The notes beneath the pieces were generated by a model. The model saw only the letters and a list, made by a program, of their open reading frames with translations. It searched no databases and had not been told where the DNA came from. The translations under genes and the position numbers were made by a program. A DNA stretch of 64,000 nucleotides from Bacteroidota bacterium (GTDB taxonomy: Bacteria > Bacteroidota > Bacteroidia > AKYH767-A > 2013-40CM-41-45), in the NCBI GenBank assembly GCA_016711505.1, contig JADJSV010000008.1, forward strand, positions 1 through 64,000, written 5' to 3'. How positions within the stretch are numbered: position 1 is the first letter of the stretch; each line of letters starts with the position of its first letter. Below are positions 20,369 to 30,200 of this stretch, in pieces.

Positions 20369-20509
20369 AAATAGTAAAATGAACGGGATTTAGAAGCGTT
20401 CCTTACTCTTTTACATGGCAATTTTTCTCAAAATTGATTTGTTCCCGACTTAATTTTCATCCATTTACAGGTAATTTGATCAGTGGCATGAAAATGACTC
20501 TCTTAAGAT

Positions 20510-20701
20510 ATGAAACTTTCAGAATTTTACAAAAAAAATCCACATTTACAGAATAAACGGATGAACGAACTGTTTACATCCGAAATTAAATTTATAGAAG
20601 ATCAATTTGTGCATGAATTCACCTTTGGAGAAGGTTTAACAGAAGAAATGAAAAAAGATCTTTACAAAATTTTTGGATTCACCTCATTTAAAAATATTTA
20701 A
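20510..20701 (+). CDS. Small protein of unknown function
   Basis: A 63-residue frame (MKLSEFYKKNPHLQNKRMNE...) with alternating charged and hydrophobic residues, no membrane helix and no signal peptide. It looks like a helical cytoplasmic protein. It is not recognised. In favour of it being real: its own upstream gap, a normal amino-acid make-up and a hairpin terminator 62 bp after its stop. No clear promoter was seen. Confidence 0.5.
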   Translation: MKLSEFYKKNPHLQNKRMNELFTSEIKFIEDQFVHEFTFGEGLTEEMKKDLYKIFGFTSFKNI

Positions 20702-20763
20702 TCTTCAAGTATTGAGGTGTAAAAATACCATATCGTATAATCAGGTGAAATTTTTACAAAAAA

Positions 20764-20790
20764 AAACGACAGTCTGTCTGACTATCGTTT
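20764..20790. terminator. Bidirectional hairpin terminator
   Basis: AAACGACAGTC (20764-20774) pairs with GACTATCGTTT (20780-20790) with one mismatch and a 5-base loop. A-rich sequence precedes and T-rich sequence follows (GAATTTTTTTT), so it can act for the small gene on the left and the convergent gene on the right. Confidence 0.7.
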
Positions 20791-20813
20791 GAATTTTTTT
20801 TAGTCTGAATAAA

Positions 20814-21095
20814 TCAGAAGATGATCTGAGCCGCAAAAACTGCTAATGCCGAAATTAAAACAGCATCAACAATAAGAAGCATGTACAAACTAGCAGGAAC
20901 AGGATCAGCCTGTATGCTATTCATGGTCTGCTCGTCTTCTTGCATGTGATTGTAGCTTCCTACAGGTTCATTTTTCATTCTCGTGGGGTTTGATGCATAA
21001 TACGACATTGTATAGCGATATGCTTTGAAGATTCTGGTCATTCTATGATGATGTAAGATTTTACTATAATTTGCATGACATGATCTGAAATACAA
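20814..21095 (-). CDS. Small membrane protein of unknown function
   Basis: A frame of up to 93 codons; the first Met may not be the start, and a Met 18 codons later (MTRIFKAYRY) is as likely. The N-terminal part is polar and basic, and the last 28 residues form one membrane helix (LYMLLIVDAVLISALAVFAA) reaching almost to the C-terminus. This suggests a tail-anchored inner-membrane protein. The family is not recognised. It ends just before the shared terminator. Confidence 0.5.
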   Translation of the reverse strand: MYFRSCHANYSKILHHHRMTRIFKAYRYTMSYYASNPTRMKNEPVGSYNHMQEDEQTMNSIQADPVPASLYMLLIVDAVLISALAVFAAQIIF

Positions 21096-21200
21096 AAAAA
21101 TAACTCACTTTCATAAACGAAATACGTTGAAATAAAGTGTAAGGATTTAAAGGAAATTTATTTTCTTCACATTTCCTCCAAAAAAAATTAAATTGACAGA

Positions 21201-22076
21201 ATGATTCTTACTGATAATATCCTCCTTATTGAACCGATTGGATTTGTTTATAATCCCGAAACGGCTGCTGACAACCGGTTTCAAATTGAGAAGAAAATAA
21301 ATAACGTTCAAGGTCAATTTAATAATTTCAAATCTACTTTAGTAAACGCCGGAGTAAGAGTACATGTACTTCGTCCACCCGACGAAACAACACCCGATGC
21401 ACTATATCCGAACAATTGGTTCTCCACATTTCCACCGAATCGTTTGATGATTTATCCAATGATGGCTTTAAACCGTCGTGGAGAAAAACGGATAGAATTT
21501 ATAGAGTATTTAAAACAAAATTATTCAAACATTGCTGATCTTTCCTATCTTGAAAATTCAAATATATTTTTAGAAGGGACGGGAAGTCTGGTCCTCGATC
21601 ACACTTTGAAATTTGCTTATGCATGCATTTCACAACGAACAAATGTAGCTGCGATTGAGAAATGGAAACAAGAAACAAGCTATGAAGTATTTCAATTTAC
21701 TGCAAATGACGAAAACGGATTTCCAATCTATCACACCAATGTTATTTTGACTCTTGCAAATAATTTTGCTATTCTTTGTTCAGATGCAATTATAAATTCA
21801 GATAAAAGCCGGATAGAAGATCATTTAAGATCTACAGGACGAGAAATCATTTCAATCTCATTTGAACAAACAAAAAAATTCTGCGGAAATTGTCTGGCCT
21901 TAAAGAACAGTTCGAATGAACAATTAATTATAATGTCCAATCAGGCAAAAGCCGGCTTCAATAAAAATCAGCTGAATCAGATTGAAAAATACGCCAAAAT
22001 CATTTCTTCAGACATATCAGAAATTGAAACTATTGGTGGTGGTGGTGTAAGGTGTATGATAGCTGAACTTTTCTAG
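21201..22076 (+). CDS. ctlX: Citrulline utilization hydrolase CtlX-like (amidinotransferase superfamily)
   Basis: A 291-residue member of the guanidino-group-modifying (arginine deiminase / amidinotransferase) fold. Visible are the PNNWFST block near residue 72, EGTGSLVLD near residue 125, the catalytic His in YHTNVILTL near residue 175, and the nucleophile Cys close to the C-terminus in GGGGVRCMIAE. This set and length fit the CtlX group, which is annotated as citrulline hydrolase in Bacteroidota; ornithine and carbamate would be the products. Dimethylarginine hydrolase-like activity is an alternative. It is a single gene with no arginine-pathway neighbour in the window. Confidence 0.82.
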   Translation: MILTDNILLIEPIGFVYNPETAADNRFQIEKKINNVQGQFNNFKSTLVNAGVRVHVLRPPDETTPDALYPNNWFSTFPPNRLMIYPMMALNRRGEKRIEFIEYLKQNYSNIADLSYLENSNIFLEGTGSLVLDHTLKFAYACISQRTNVAAIEKWKQETSYEVFQFTANDENGFPIYHTNVILTLANNFAILCSDAIINSDKSRIEDHLRSTGREIISISFEQTKKFCGNCLALKNSSNEQLIIMSNQAKAGFNKNQLNQIEKYAKIISSDISEIETIGGGGVRCMIAELF

Positions 22077-22163
22077 AACTAAAAACGAATAAGAGGCTCT
22101 ATATTTAATTGACGGAGTTACCTTTCCAAATCATCATCATTAGTTATTAGTTATTATTATCAA

Positions 22164-23117
22164 TTATTTAAGTTTCCCATTCAACTCCTTCACATCCTTA
22201 TCCTTGAAAAAATACGCCATCCCACTATAATCACTATATAAATATTCTCCTGTAGCGCTATTGATGATTGTAATGATCTTATCTGATGATGGCATGTACA
22301 CCTTCATGTAATAAAATGGTATTTCTGAATTAAGAATTTTTTCAGAAAGATCTCCGGGAGAAATCATTTCAATCTTCTTACCTTTATATTCTGTAAAAGG
22401 ATCTTCTTTTGCTCTTCTATCATATTGATCTTTTACATCGGAACTAACATATAAGGTCTGTGAATTTAATTTTGAAATATTCTCCTTATCAACTTCACTT
22501 TCAAATCTCCATCTTGGCTTATTTGCTTCCAAATGCCTGTTGATCTCCTGCAGATAATTTTTAAGATATCCCCAACTCCATTCTTTTACAATTGTATCTG
22601 TCTTACAAATGTATTCAAAAGCATCCAGGCTTACCCGCTGTTGCAACTCCTTTGACATTCTCCAATGTGTTCCCAGATTGATATAGGCAAGTACATCTTC
22701 ATTCAACAATTGGGGCTTTTCCTTTTTCAGGTTTCTCCACAATTGAATACTGAGAGAAGAGTATTGAGCGTATTTACCAAACAGATCAGAATTTGATGTG
22801 TAATCGGAACTACTGTTATAATTCCTCAGACCAAAAAAGATAGCATTTTCATTTTCAGTCATAGTCTTATATTTGTCAAAGTCGATCACTTGAAATTTAT
22901 TAAATGTCCAGACTTGCTTTAACATATTTTCAATTGCAGTCTGATTTTCTTTATCCCCTTCTCTGATCACAAAATAAGTGGTCAATGTTTTATACAGTTC
23001 AATATCTTTATTTTTAAAACTGGTAGGTTTTATTGCACCCGGATTACCGATATTTATTTGTGCCTTCCCGGTCAAATAAATTGATATCAATGCTGACAAT
23101 AAAAGAATTTTTCTCAT
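22164..23117 (-). CDS. Exported protein of unknown function
   Basis: About 317 residues from the Met at 23117, chosen over the Met at 23165 because it places a signal peptide (MRKILLLSALISIYLTGKAQ) at the N-terminus. The mature part is rich in Tyr, Lys and Trp with no transmembrane helix and no T9SS tail, so it is probably periplasmic. No motif is recognised; the C-terminal YYMKVYMPSSDKIITIINSA segment looks like a beta-strand meander. Divergently transcribed from the haem/copper protein gene at 23186. Confidence 0.65.
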   Translation of the reverse strand: MRKILLLSALISIYLTGKAQINIGNPGAIKPTSFKNKDIELYKTLTTYFVIREGDKENQTAIENMLKQVWTFNKFQVIDFDKYKTMTENENAIFFGLRNYNSSSDYTSNSDLFGKYAQYSSLSIQLWRNLKKEKPQLLNEDVLAYINLGTHWRMSKELQQRVSLDAFEYICKTDTIVKEWSWGYLKNYLQEINRHLEANKPRWRFESEVDKENISKLNSQTLYVSSDVKDQYDRRAKEDPFTEYKGKKIEMISPGDLSEKILNSEIPFYYMKVYMPSSDKIITIINSATGEYLYSDYSGMAYFFKDKDVKELNGKLK

Positions 23118-23185
23118 TTTATATCGAATTAAGTAGGCAAGGTAATAATTATGGAATTCTTTCAAAATAATTTTATATTTACACT

Positions 23186-24742
23186 ATGAAAAAGTTACTT
23201 TATATATTCTTGATTTCCCATATTACATTACAGGCCTCAGCTCAGACTGACTGGTCGACACGCGTGGCAAATATTATTTATTCAAAATGCAGTAGTTGTC
23301 ATAATGCGAATGGCATCGCTCCATTCTCACTAATGAGTTACACTGATGCAACTGACAACGCTTCAGATATACTTGATGCTGTTCAGGATCACAGTATGCC
23401 ACCATGGCCGCCTGATCCGGCATACAATCGTCTTGCTCACGAACGGGTTTTAACAGATCAGGAAATTGCTGACATTGCCGACTGGGTTAACAATGGGACT
23501 TTGTTAGGAGATACCTCTCTTGAACCTGATGCACCGGTGTTTTCAAGTAGTGGGGAAATAGGTTCTCCTGATCTTGTGTTGTCTGCACCTTTGTATACTG
23601 TGAACACTACTGATGATCTTTATCGTTGCTTCGTAATTCCTACCGGTCAATCAACATTAAAATACATAAACGGTCTGGAAGCAATTCCGGGAGACCGTTC
23701 AATTGTCCATCACATTCTTATTTATTCAGATACTTCTGCTACTCCGCTTCAACTCGATGCTGCAGACCCGGATCCGGGTTACACTAATTTTGGTGGAACG
23801 GGTTCGAATACTTCGCAGTTGATTGGAATCTGGGTCCCCGGACAAAGTGCATATTTTACACCGACAGGAATGGGAATTAAATTACTTCCTAATGCAAATG
23901 TCATTCTGCAGGTTCATTATCCGGGTGGTATTTCAAATCGTATGGACAGTACAAAGATCAATCTTAAGTTAAGCTCTAACCTGCAACGCGAAATTGCAAT
24001 TGAAGCGCCGCTGAACCATTATTTCCTGGATAATGGACCATTGATTTTACCTCCAAACCAGACGAGAACATTTGACGCGCATTATACCTTAGGTTATGAT
24101 ATTTCTACTTTGGCAATTGGTCCGCACATGCATTTGCTTGGAAGAAGTATTCGTTCATATGGTGTAACTCCATTGAACGATACAATTCCATTCATCGATA
24201 TTCCTGAATGGGATTTCCACTGGCAAGGGCTTTATTCATTTCCGCGAGTTTTAAAAATTCCGGTAGGTTCGGTCATCTATTCTTCGGCCTTCTATGATAA
24301 TACAACAGCAAATCCTGAAAATCCAAACGATCCGCCGGCTTGGGTTTATTTAGGTGAAGGGACAACTGATGAAATGATGCTAGTCTATTTTGCATATACA
24401 TTGTATTTCCCCGGTGATGAAAATATTATTATCGATTCATCGGTAACCACAGGAATTAATCAGCCGATAACAAGTACTATAATAACAACTTGTCAATTAT
24501 ATGATCCAGCGCCCAATCCTGCTGTCGACAAGGTCACAGTACAATATTTTATCCCCACACTTGCAAAACATCAACTGGAATTATTTGATGTAACAGGAAA
24601 ACTATGCAGATCATTGAAATCTGCAAGTGAACAAGGATTGATCACTCAGCAATTTGATATCAGTGATCTGCCTTCAGGGAATTATTTTCTGACATTAAGT
24701 TCAGATGGAATTCAAAGAACGAAGAAAATTATCAGACAATAA
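23186..24742 (+). CDS. Secreted cytochrome c plus copper monooxygenase-like protein with T9SS sorting domain
   Basis: A 518-residue protein with signal peptide (LLYIFLISHITLQASAQ). Residues about 25-110 hold one haem c attachment motif CSSCHNANG with a downstream MPPWPPD axial-ligand region. Residues about 130-420 look like the copper type II ascorbate-dependent monooxygenase fold, with SIVHHILIYSD and IGPHMHLLGRSIR giving the His pairs that bind the two coppers. A type A T9SS tail ends the protein (YDPAPNPAVDKVTVQYF, SGNYFLTLSSDGIQRTKKII). Function would be an extracellular redox reaction; the substrate is unknown. It is followed after 5 bp by the HEAT-like gene. Confidence 0.8.
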   Translation: MKKLLYIFLISHITLQASAQTDWSTRVANIIYSKCSSCHNANGIAPFSLMSYTDATDNASDILDAVQDHSMPPWPPDPAYNRLAHERVLTDQEIADIADWVNNGTLLGDTSLEPDAPVFSSSGEIGSPDLVLSAPLYTVNTTDDLYRCFVIPTGQSTLKYINGLEAIPGDRSIVHHILIYSDTSATPLQLDAADPDPGYTNFGGTGSNTSQLIGIWVPGQSAYFTPTGMGIKLLPNANVILQVHYPGGISNRMDSTKINLKLSSNLQREIAIEAPLNHYFLDNGPLILPPNQTRTFDAHYTLGYDISTLAIGPHMHLLGRSIRSYGVTPLNDTIPFIDIPEWDFHWQGLYSFPRVLKIPVGSVIYSSAFYDNTTANPENPNDPPAWVYLGEGTTDEMMLVYFAYTLYFPGDENIIIDSSVTTGINQPITSTIITTCQLYDPAPNPAVDKVTVQYFIPTLAKHQLELFDVTGKLCRSLKSASEQGLITQQFDISDLPSGNYFLTLSSDGIQRTKKIIRQ

Positions 24743-24747
24743 TCTTT

Positions 24748-25296
24748 ATGTCATATCTGAAGAATCTGATCGATGATAAACATAGTGCACTTCAGATGAA
24801 AAAAATCGTGCGCTATGTTGGGAAAAATCAACTCCACTTCGATGAACTACTGAAGATTACATTAGGGAAAGATGAACGTCTGGCACAAAGAGCCTCGTGG
24901 CCGATTGGATATTGCATTGAACTATATCCTGAATTAGCGAACAAGCATTTAAAGCGGATCATCAGTCATCTCCCTGTGAGATCACATCCTGCAATTCAGA
25001 GAAATCTGGCAAAGCTTCTGATGTTTGCAGAAGTTCCGGAAAAACTTGAATCGCTGTTAGTGGATAATTGCTTTCTGATTTTAAATTCAAATGATTCACC
25101 AATTGCAAATCGGGCTTATGCCGCTTATGCGATTGAAAAGATCTGCCGGAAATATCCGGAACTGTATTCTGAACTGAAAGAAAGTTTAAAAACACATTCA
25201 GAAGTTGCTTCACCGGGCATGTTGGCAGCACTTCGAAAAATTGAAACATTTGAGAGAAAATATTCTAAGAATAAAAAAGAGCTCCATAATATTTAA
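24748..25296 (+). CDS. HEAT-repeat-like helical protein
   Basis: A 182-residue, all-helical, cytoplasmic-looking protein. Repeating pairs of amphipathic helices are visible (RLAQRASWPIGYCIELYPEL, AIQRNLAKLLMFAEVPEKLE, IANRAYAAYAIEKICRKYPE), as in HEAT or Armadillo solenoids, which bind other proteins. No catalytic motif or signal peptide is seen. It begins 5 bp after the haem/copper protein gene, so the two are probably cotranscribed, although one product is secreted and this one is not. Its last codons form the left arm of a hairpin terminator. Function unknown. Confidence 0.65.
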   Translation: MSYLKNLIDDKHSALQMKKIVRYVGKNQLHFDELLKITLGKDERLAQRASWPIGYCIELYPELANKHLKRIISHLPVRSHPAIQRNLAKLLMFAEVPEKLESLLVDNCFLILNSNDSPIANRAYAAYAIEKICRKYPELYSELKESLKTHSEVASPGMLAALRKIETFERKYSKNKKELHNI

Positions 25297-25310
25297 ATTA
25301 TGGAGCTCTT
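25277..25310. terminator. Hairpin terminator overlapping a stop codon
   Basis: AAGAGCTCCATAAT (25277-25290) and ATTATGGAGCTCTT (25297-25310) are exact reverse complements with a 6-base loop, followed by T-rich sequence. The loop contains the stop of the HEAT-like gene. A-rich sequence on the left lets it also serve the convergent gene at 25333. Confidence 0.85.
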
Positions 25311-25332
25311 TTATTTCAAATTAGATTATATT

Positions 25333-26904
25333 TTATTGTACAACTATTTTCTTAATAATCTTATTTGCTGAAGAATTCACGCTGAGAAAATAAATTCCTG
25401 CTGATAAATCTGGTTCAATATTTATTACATCTGAAGAATTCACGTTTCGTTTTTGTGAAAACGTTATTCTTCCGGAAGCATCCTGTATATTGATTAAAAT
25501 ATTTCCGGTTAATCCGGGAAGATGAAGGTTAAACGAAGAATGAGAAGGATTTGGAGAGATTTCAATTTTATCAGATAACCAATCTTCAATTCCACCAATG
25601 AAATCAACACAACTTGTCATTTCTGAAATCACCATTGCACTATTGATTGGTGATACAGCAGTGGAAAATGCAGAGTAAGAAATAACAGTGATCGAAATCG
25701 GATCTTGTGTCGTTGTTCCGAAGTTTATACTTACTGATGGATTTATTGAAGTACAAAGATCTGCATTCCCAAGTGAGTCAGATTTTATAATTCCAACGTG
25801 TGGATTGGTAATAGTAGTTGTTCTGACACCGATCAAAGGTCCATTCCCAAGAATGAAAAACCCATGGTCATCCGCTTCTTCAATATCATGTGAACTATTT
25901 GTAATATATTGTGACCAGTTAAAGCCTCCTGTAGAATCAATACAAACGATTGATGATTGCGAAGCAAATCCTCTGTTACCTGTTGCAAAAACTAAATTAC
26001 CATCCTGGAGCAGCTTCATTTTCGAAGAAACTGTATTCAAAATATTCATGCCAGGTACTGCTCCGCTTATAGTTTCTCTCCAGTAATCATTTCCACTAAA
26101 ATTTGTTTTGATAATAGCATGTTCATTTCCGGTACTATAATATGAAATGATCCCATCCTGAGTAATAACCAGATCGTTTCCAACAAAAACAGAAGGCGTA
26201 ACTGTATTATATTTGTTTGCCCATTCTACAATTCCTGTTGATGATAATTTCAGCAATAATCCATTTCCATTGAAAGGCGGATAATCTTCAACGTAACCAA
26301 TTACTGCATAACCACCATCAGGAGTTTGCTTTACTGAATTCCCATAATTGGAATTGTTACCGCCTTGATACACTTTCAACCACTCCACATCTCCTAATGA
26401 ATCGAGTTTCGATACGAGGATTCTGTTGTGTGGTGGACTTATGTAACCTTCATTACCGGTTAAAATAAATCCGCCGTCATCAGTTGGTGAAATTGCAAAT
26501 GCTTCCTGATGTTCAGGCAGACTAATTATTTTAGACCAGATCAAATTTCCTGACTGCCCAATCTTTGTGATTTGAATATCAAGATTTGTTGCAAGAATAT
26601 CATACGCTTTTCCTGCCATAACGTAACAGGAGTCTGTCGTTCTGACGACAGCATTAACAGATTCATTCTGTCCAAAGCCAAACGAATTTGCCCAGACCAC
26701 ATTTCCTAAGGAATCAATTTTCATTACTGAAGAAGTATAATTGTAAATTCCGGTGACGATCAAACCGCCATCAAAAGACTTTACCATTCCATCAGCTGAA
26801 AAATAATTTGTATTATCAAAATAGATCTTTGAAAATTTACTTTGCTGAGCAAATGAAATCTGAAATAAAATTAATAGTGTTACCAGAGTAGAGATTTTTT
26901 TCAT
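25333..26904 (-). CDS. Secreted repeat protein with T9SS sorting domain
   Basis: About 523 residues from the Met at 26904 (MKKISTLVTLLILFQISFAQ, a clear signal peptide; the Met two codons earlier is less likely). The body has six or seven blocks of the type DGGFILTGN / KIDSLGNVVWANSF / DGGYAVIGY at about 50-residue spacing, probably blades of a beta-propeller. The C-terminal 75 residues are a type A T9SS domain (IEISPNPSHSSFNLHLPG, AGIYFLSVNSSANKIIKKIV). It should be an extracellular or surface protein. Ligand unknown. It converges on the HEAT-like gene across the shared terminator. Confidence 0.8.
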   Translation of the reverse strand: MKKISTLVTLLILFQISFAQQSKFSKIYFDNTNYFSADGMVKSFDGGLIVTGIYNYTSSVMKIDSLGNVVWANSFGFGQNESVNAVVRTTDSCYVMAGKAYDILATNLDIQITKIGQSGNLIWSKIISLPEHQEAFAISPTDDGGFILTGNEGYISPPHNRILVSKLDSLGDVEWLKVYQGGNNSNYGNSVKQTPDGGYAVIGYVEDYPPFNGNGLLLKLSSTGIVEWANKYNTVTPSVFVGNDLVITQDGIISYYSTGNEHAIIKTNFSGNDYWRETISGAVPGMNILNTVSSKMKLLQDGNLVFATGNRGFASQSSIVCIDSTGGFNWSQYITNSSHDIEEADDHGFFILGNGPLIGVRTTTITNPHVGIIKSDSLGNADLCTSINPSVSINFGTTTQDPISITVISYSAFSTAVSPINSAMVISEMTSCVDFIGGIEDWLSDKIEISPNPSHSSFNLHLPGLTGNILINIQDASGRITFSQKRNVNSSDVINIEPDLSAGIYFLSVNSSANKIIKKIVVQ

Positions 26905-27199
26905 AGGCATTCAGAGTTAGAGTTTAATCAAATATAATAATTTTTAAGGTTGCTTTTAAACAGAAACAAAAAATGACAATCCGCCAATTAAGCGATCTGA
27001 AATTCAATTGAACTAATATTGATACAAGTATAAAAAGCAGGAATGGTTTACGTCATCATAAATTTCATTAAAATTAATTCAACATTAAATTCAAAATAAA
27101 TTATCGCTGATGTCATTAGATAATACAAATACCTTGTAATATCATAAAAATTAGAAGATTATACCACTGCATGACCCTAGTTTTCAGGCCAAAATTGGC
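26905..27199. other. AT-rich gap between divergent genes
   Basis: About 300 bp with no gene. It separates the minus-strand T9SS gene from icmF. Apart from the icmF -7 element at its right edge, nothing was recognised; a CCACTG hexamer is present but the other parts of a cobalamin riboswitch are not. Confidence 0.6.
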
Positions 27200-27207
27200 T
27201 ATATTTG
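27200..27207 (+). promoter_or_regulatory. Candidate -7 element of the icmF promoter
   Basis: TATATTTG matches the TAnnTTTG consensus, 28 bp upstream of the ATG at 27235. No good TTG at -33. Confidence 0.5.
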
Positions 27208-27234
27208 CCACAAATATTTTGATTGCCTGAAAAA

Positions 27235-30200
27235 ATGAATAAAATAGAAGTCTACCACCCTAAAAATAAAATCAGAATTGTTACTGCAGCATCTTTGTTC
27301 GATGGACATGATGCAGCGATCAATATCATGCGCCGGATCATTCAATCGAGTGGTGCGGAAGTGATCCATCTTGGTCACGACAGAAGTGTGCTTGATGTTG
27401 TGGATTGTGCAATACAGGAAGATGTTCAGGCAATTGCTATGACATCATATCAGGGTGGGCACGTTGAATATTTCAAATACATGCATGATCTTTTGAAAGA
27501 AAAAGGTTGTGGACATATAAAAATTTTCGGTGGTGGTGGTGGAGTAATTCTTCCGGAAGAAATTAAAGAACTTCAGGAATACGGAATTACCAGAATTTAT
27601 TCTCCTGATGATGGCCGTTCTATGGGCTTGCAGGGAATGATCAATGATATGTTGCAAAAATGTGATTTCCCAACGGGAATGAACATGAATGGAGAAGTTG
27701 ACCATTTGACTAAGAAAAATCCAAAGGCAATTGCTAAATTAATTTCCTGCGCTGAGAATAACGAAAAGGAATTTGCTGAGATCCGCAAAAAAATTCATTC
27801 TATCACTGAAACAAAAACGATTGCACAAGTTCCCGTTCTGGGAATTACCGGAACCGGTGGTGCAGGGAAATCATCATTGGTTGATGAACTGGTTCGTCGC
27901 TTTCTGATCGACTTCAAGGATAAAAATATTGCTATAGTTTCTGTTGATCCATCGAAAAGAAAAACCGGTGGCGCTTTACTTGGTGACAGAATTCGCATGA
28001 ATTCTATTTCCAATCCAAGAGTTTATATGCGCTCATTGGCAACGCGTCAATCTAATCTTGCCTTGTCGAAATATGTGAAAGATGCAGTTGATGTTTTGAA
28101 AGCTGCTGCGTATGACCTGATCATTCTCGAAACTTCAGGGATCGGACAAAGCGATACAGAGATCATGGATCATTCCGACCTTGCATTGTATGTTATGACA
28201 CCTGAATATGGTGCTGCAACACAATTAGAAAAAATCGACATGCTTGATTTTGCTGATGTGATTGCATTAAATAAATTCGACAAACGAGGAGCACTCGATG
28301 CATTGCGCGATGTAAAAAAACAATTCAAACGCAATCATCAGCTTTGGGAAACCAACGACGATGAGCTTCCAGTTTATGGAACTATAGCATCGCAATTCAA
28401 TGATCCGGGAATGAACCGGCTTTATCGTTCAATCATTGACAGATTGAATGAAAAAGTAAAGATCGATCTTCAATCTCATTTCGAGATCACCGGAGAGATG
28501 TCAGAAAAAATTTACATCATCCCTCCTGCCCGTACTCGCTACCTAAGTGAAATTTCTGAGACTGTTCGGAAATATGCACAATGGACAATTGATCAGGGAA
28601 GTGTTGCACAAAAATTATTCGGCATCAGAAAGTCAATAGATGCTTTGAAAGAATCAAAGTTTGAAGACAAAGACAGAATGATCAAACAACTTGAAGAATT
28701 TTATTTACAGGTTGCATTGGATCTTGATGGAAAAAACAGAAAGATCATTGAAGACTGGCCGGGAAAAGTACAGAAATACAGAGATGAATTTTACGTTTAC
28801 CAGGTTCGTGAAAAAGACATTAAAGTAAAAACATATACAGAATCACTTTCACATACACACATACCAAAAGTTGCAACTCCTAAGTTTGAAGCCTGGGGAG
28901 AAATTCTGAAATGGAATCTGCAGGAAAATTTCCCGGGTGAATTTCCATATACTGCCGGAGTATATCCTTTCAAACGTAGCGAAGAAGATCCGACAAGAAT
29001 GTTTGCCGGTGAAGGAGGTCCTGAAAGAACGAATCGTCGTTTTCATTACGTGAGCAAAGGCATGCCGGCAAAACGGTTGTCGACAGCATTTGATTCTGTA
29101 ACACTATATGGTCAGGATCCGGATTACCGTCCTGATATATACGGCAAGATCGGTAACAGTGGTGTTTCTATCTGTTGTCTGGATGATGCAAAAAAATTAT
29201 ACAGTGGCTTTGATCTTGCAGATACAAAAACATCTGTATCAATGACCATCAATGGTCCAGCTTCAATCATTACCGGATTTTTTATGAATGCAGCAATTGA
29301 TCAGCAATGTGAAAAATACATTGTTGAGCATGGATTAACGGATACAGTGAAAGCTAAGATCGATGAGATCTTTAAAGTAAAAGGTACAAAGCAACCAGTT
29401 TATCAAGGCCCATTACCTGAAGGAAATGACGGACTTGGATTAATGTTGTTAGGAGTTACAGGTGATCAGGTTTTACCACAGGATATTTATCAGAAAATAA
29501 AAACACATACTCTACAAGTTGTAAGAGGAACGGTTCAGGCTGATATTTTGAAAGAAGATCAGGCTCAGAACACTTGCATCTTCTCTACTGAATTTTCATT
29601 GCGTTTGATGGGCGATGTACAGCAATATTTCATTGACAAAAAAGTACGGAATTTTTATTCAGTTTCTATTTCCGGATATCATATTGCTGAAGCAGGAGCA
29701 AATCCAATTACTCAACTTGCATTGACGTTATCAAATGGATTCACATACGTTGAATACTATTTATCACGTGGAATGGACATCAACAAATTCGCTCCTAACT
29801 TAAGTTTCTTCTTCAGCAACGGAATTGATCCTGAATATGCAGTGATCGGAAGAGTGGCAAGAAAGATCTGGGCGAAAGCGATGAAGTTAAAATACAATGC
29901 AGATGAGAGATCGCAGATGTTGAAATATCACATTCAGACATCAGGCAGATCGTTACATGCGCAGGAAATTGATTTTAATGATATCCGTACAACACTGCAG
30001 GCACTTTATGCAATCTATGATAATTGTAATTCGTTGCATACAAATGCATACGATGAAGCCATTACTACACCGACTGAAGAAAGTGTTCGGAGAGCAATGG
30101 CAATTCAGTTGATCATTAACCGCGAATTAGGATTGGCAAAAAATGAAAATCCAACTCAGGGTTCATTTATCATCGAAGAATTAACAGACCTTGTTGAAGA

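Noticed and set aside
27000..27199. Cobalamin riboswitch upstream of the B12-dependent icmF gene
   Set aside because: Only a CCACTG hexamer was found; the B12 box and the multi-helix core are not recognisable.
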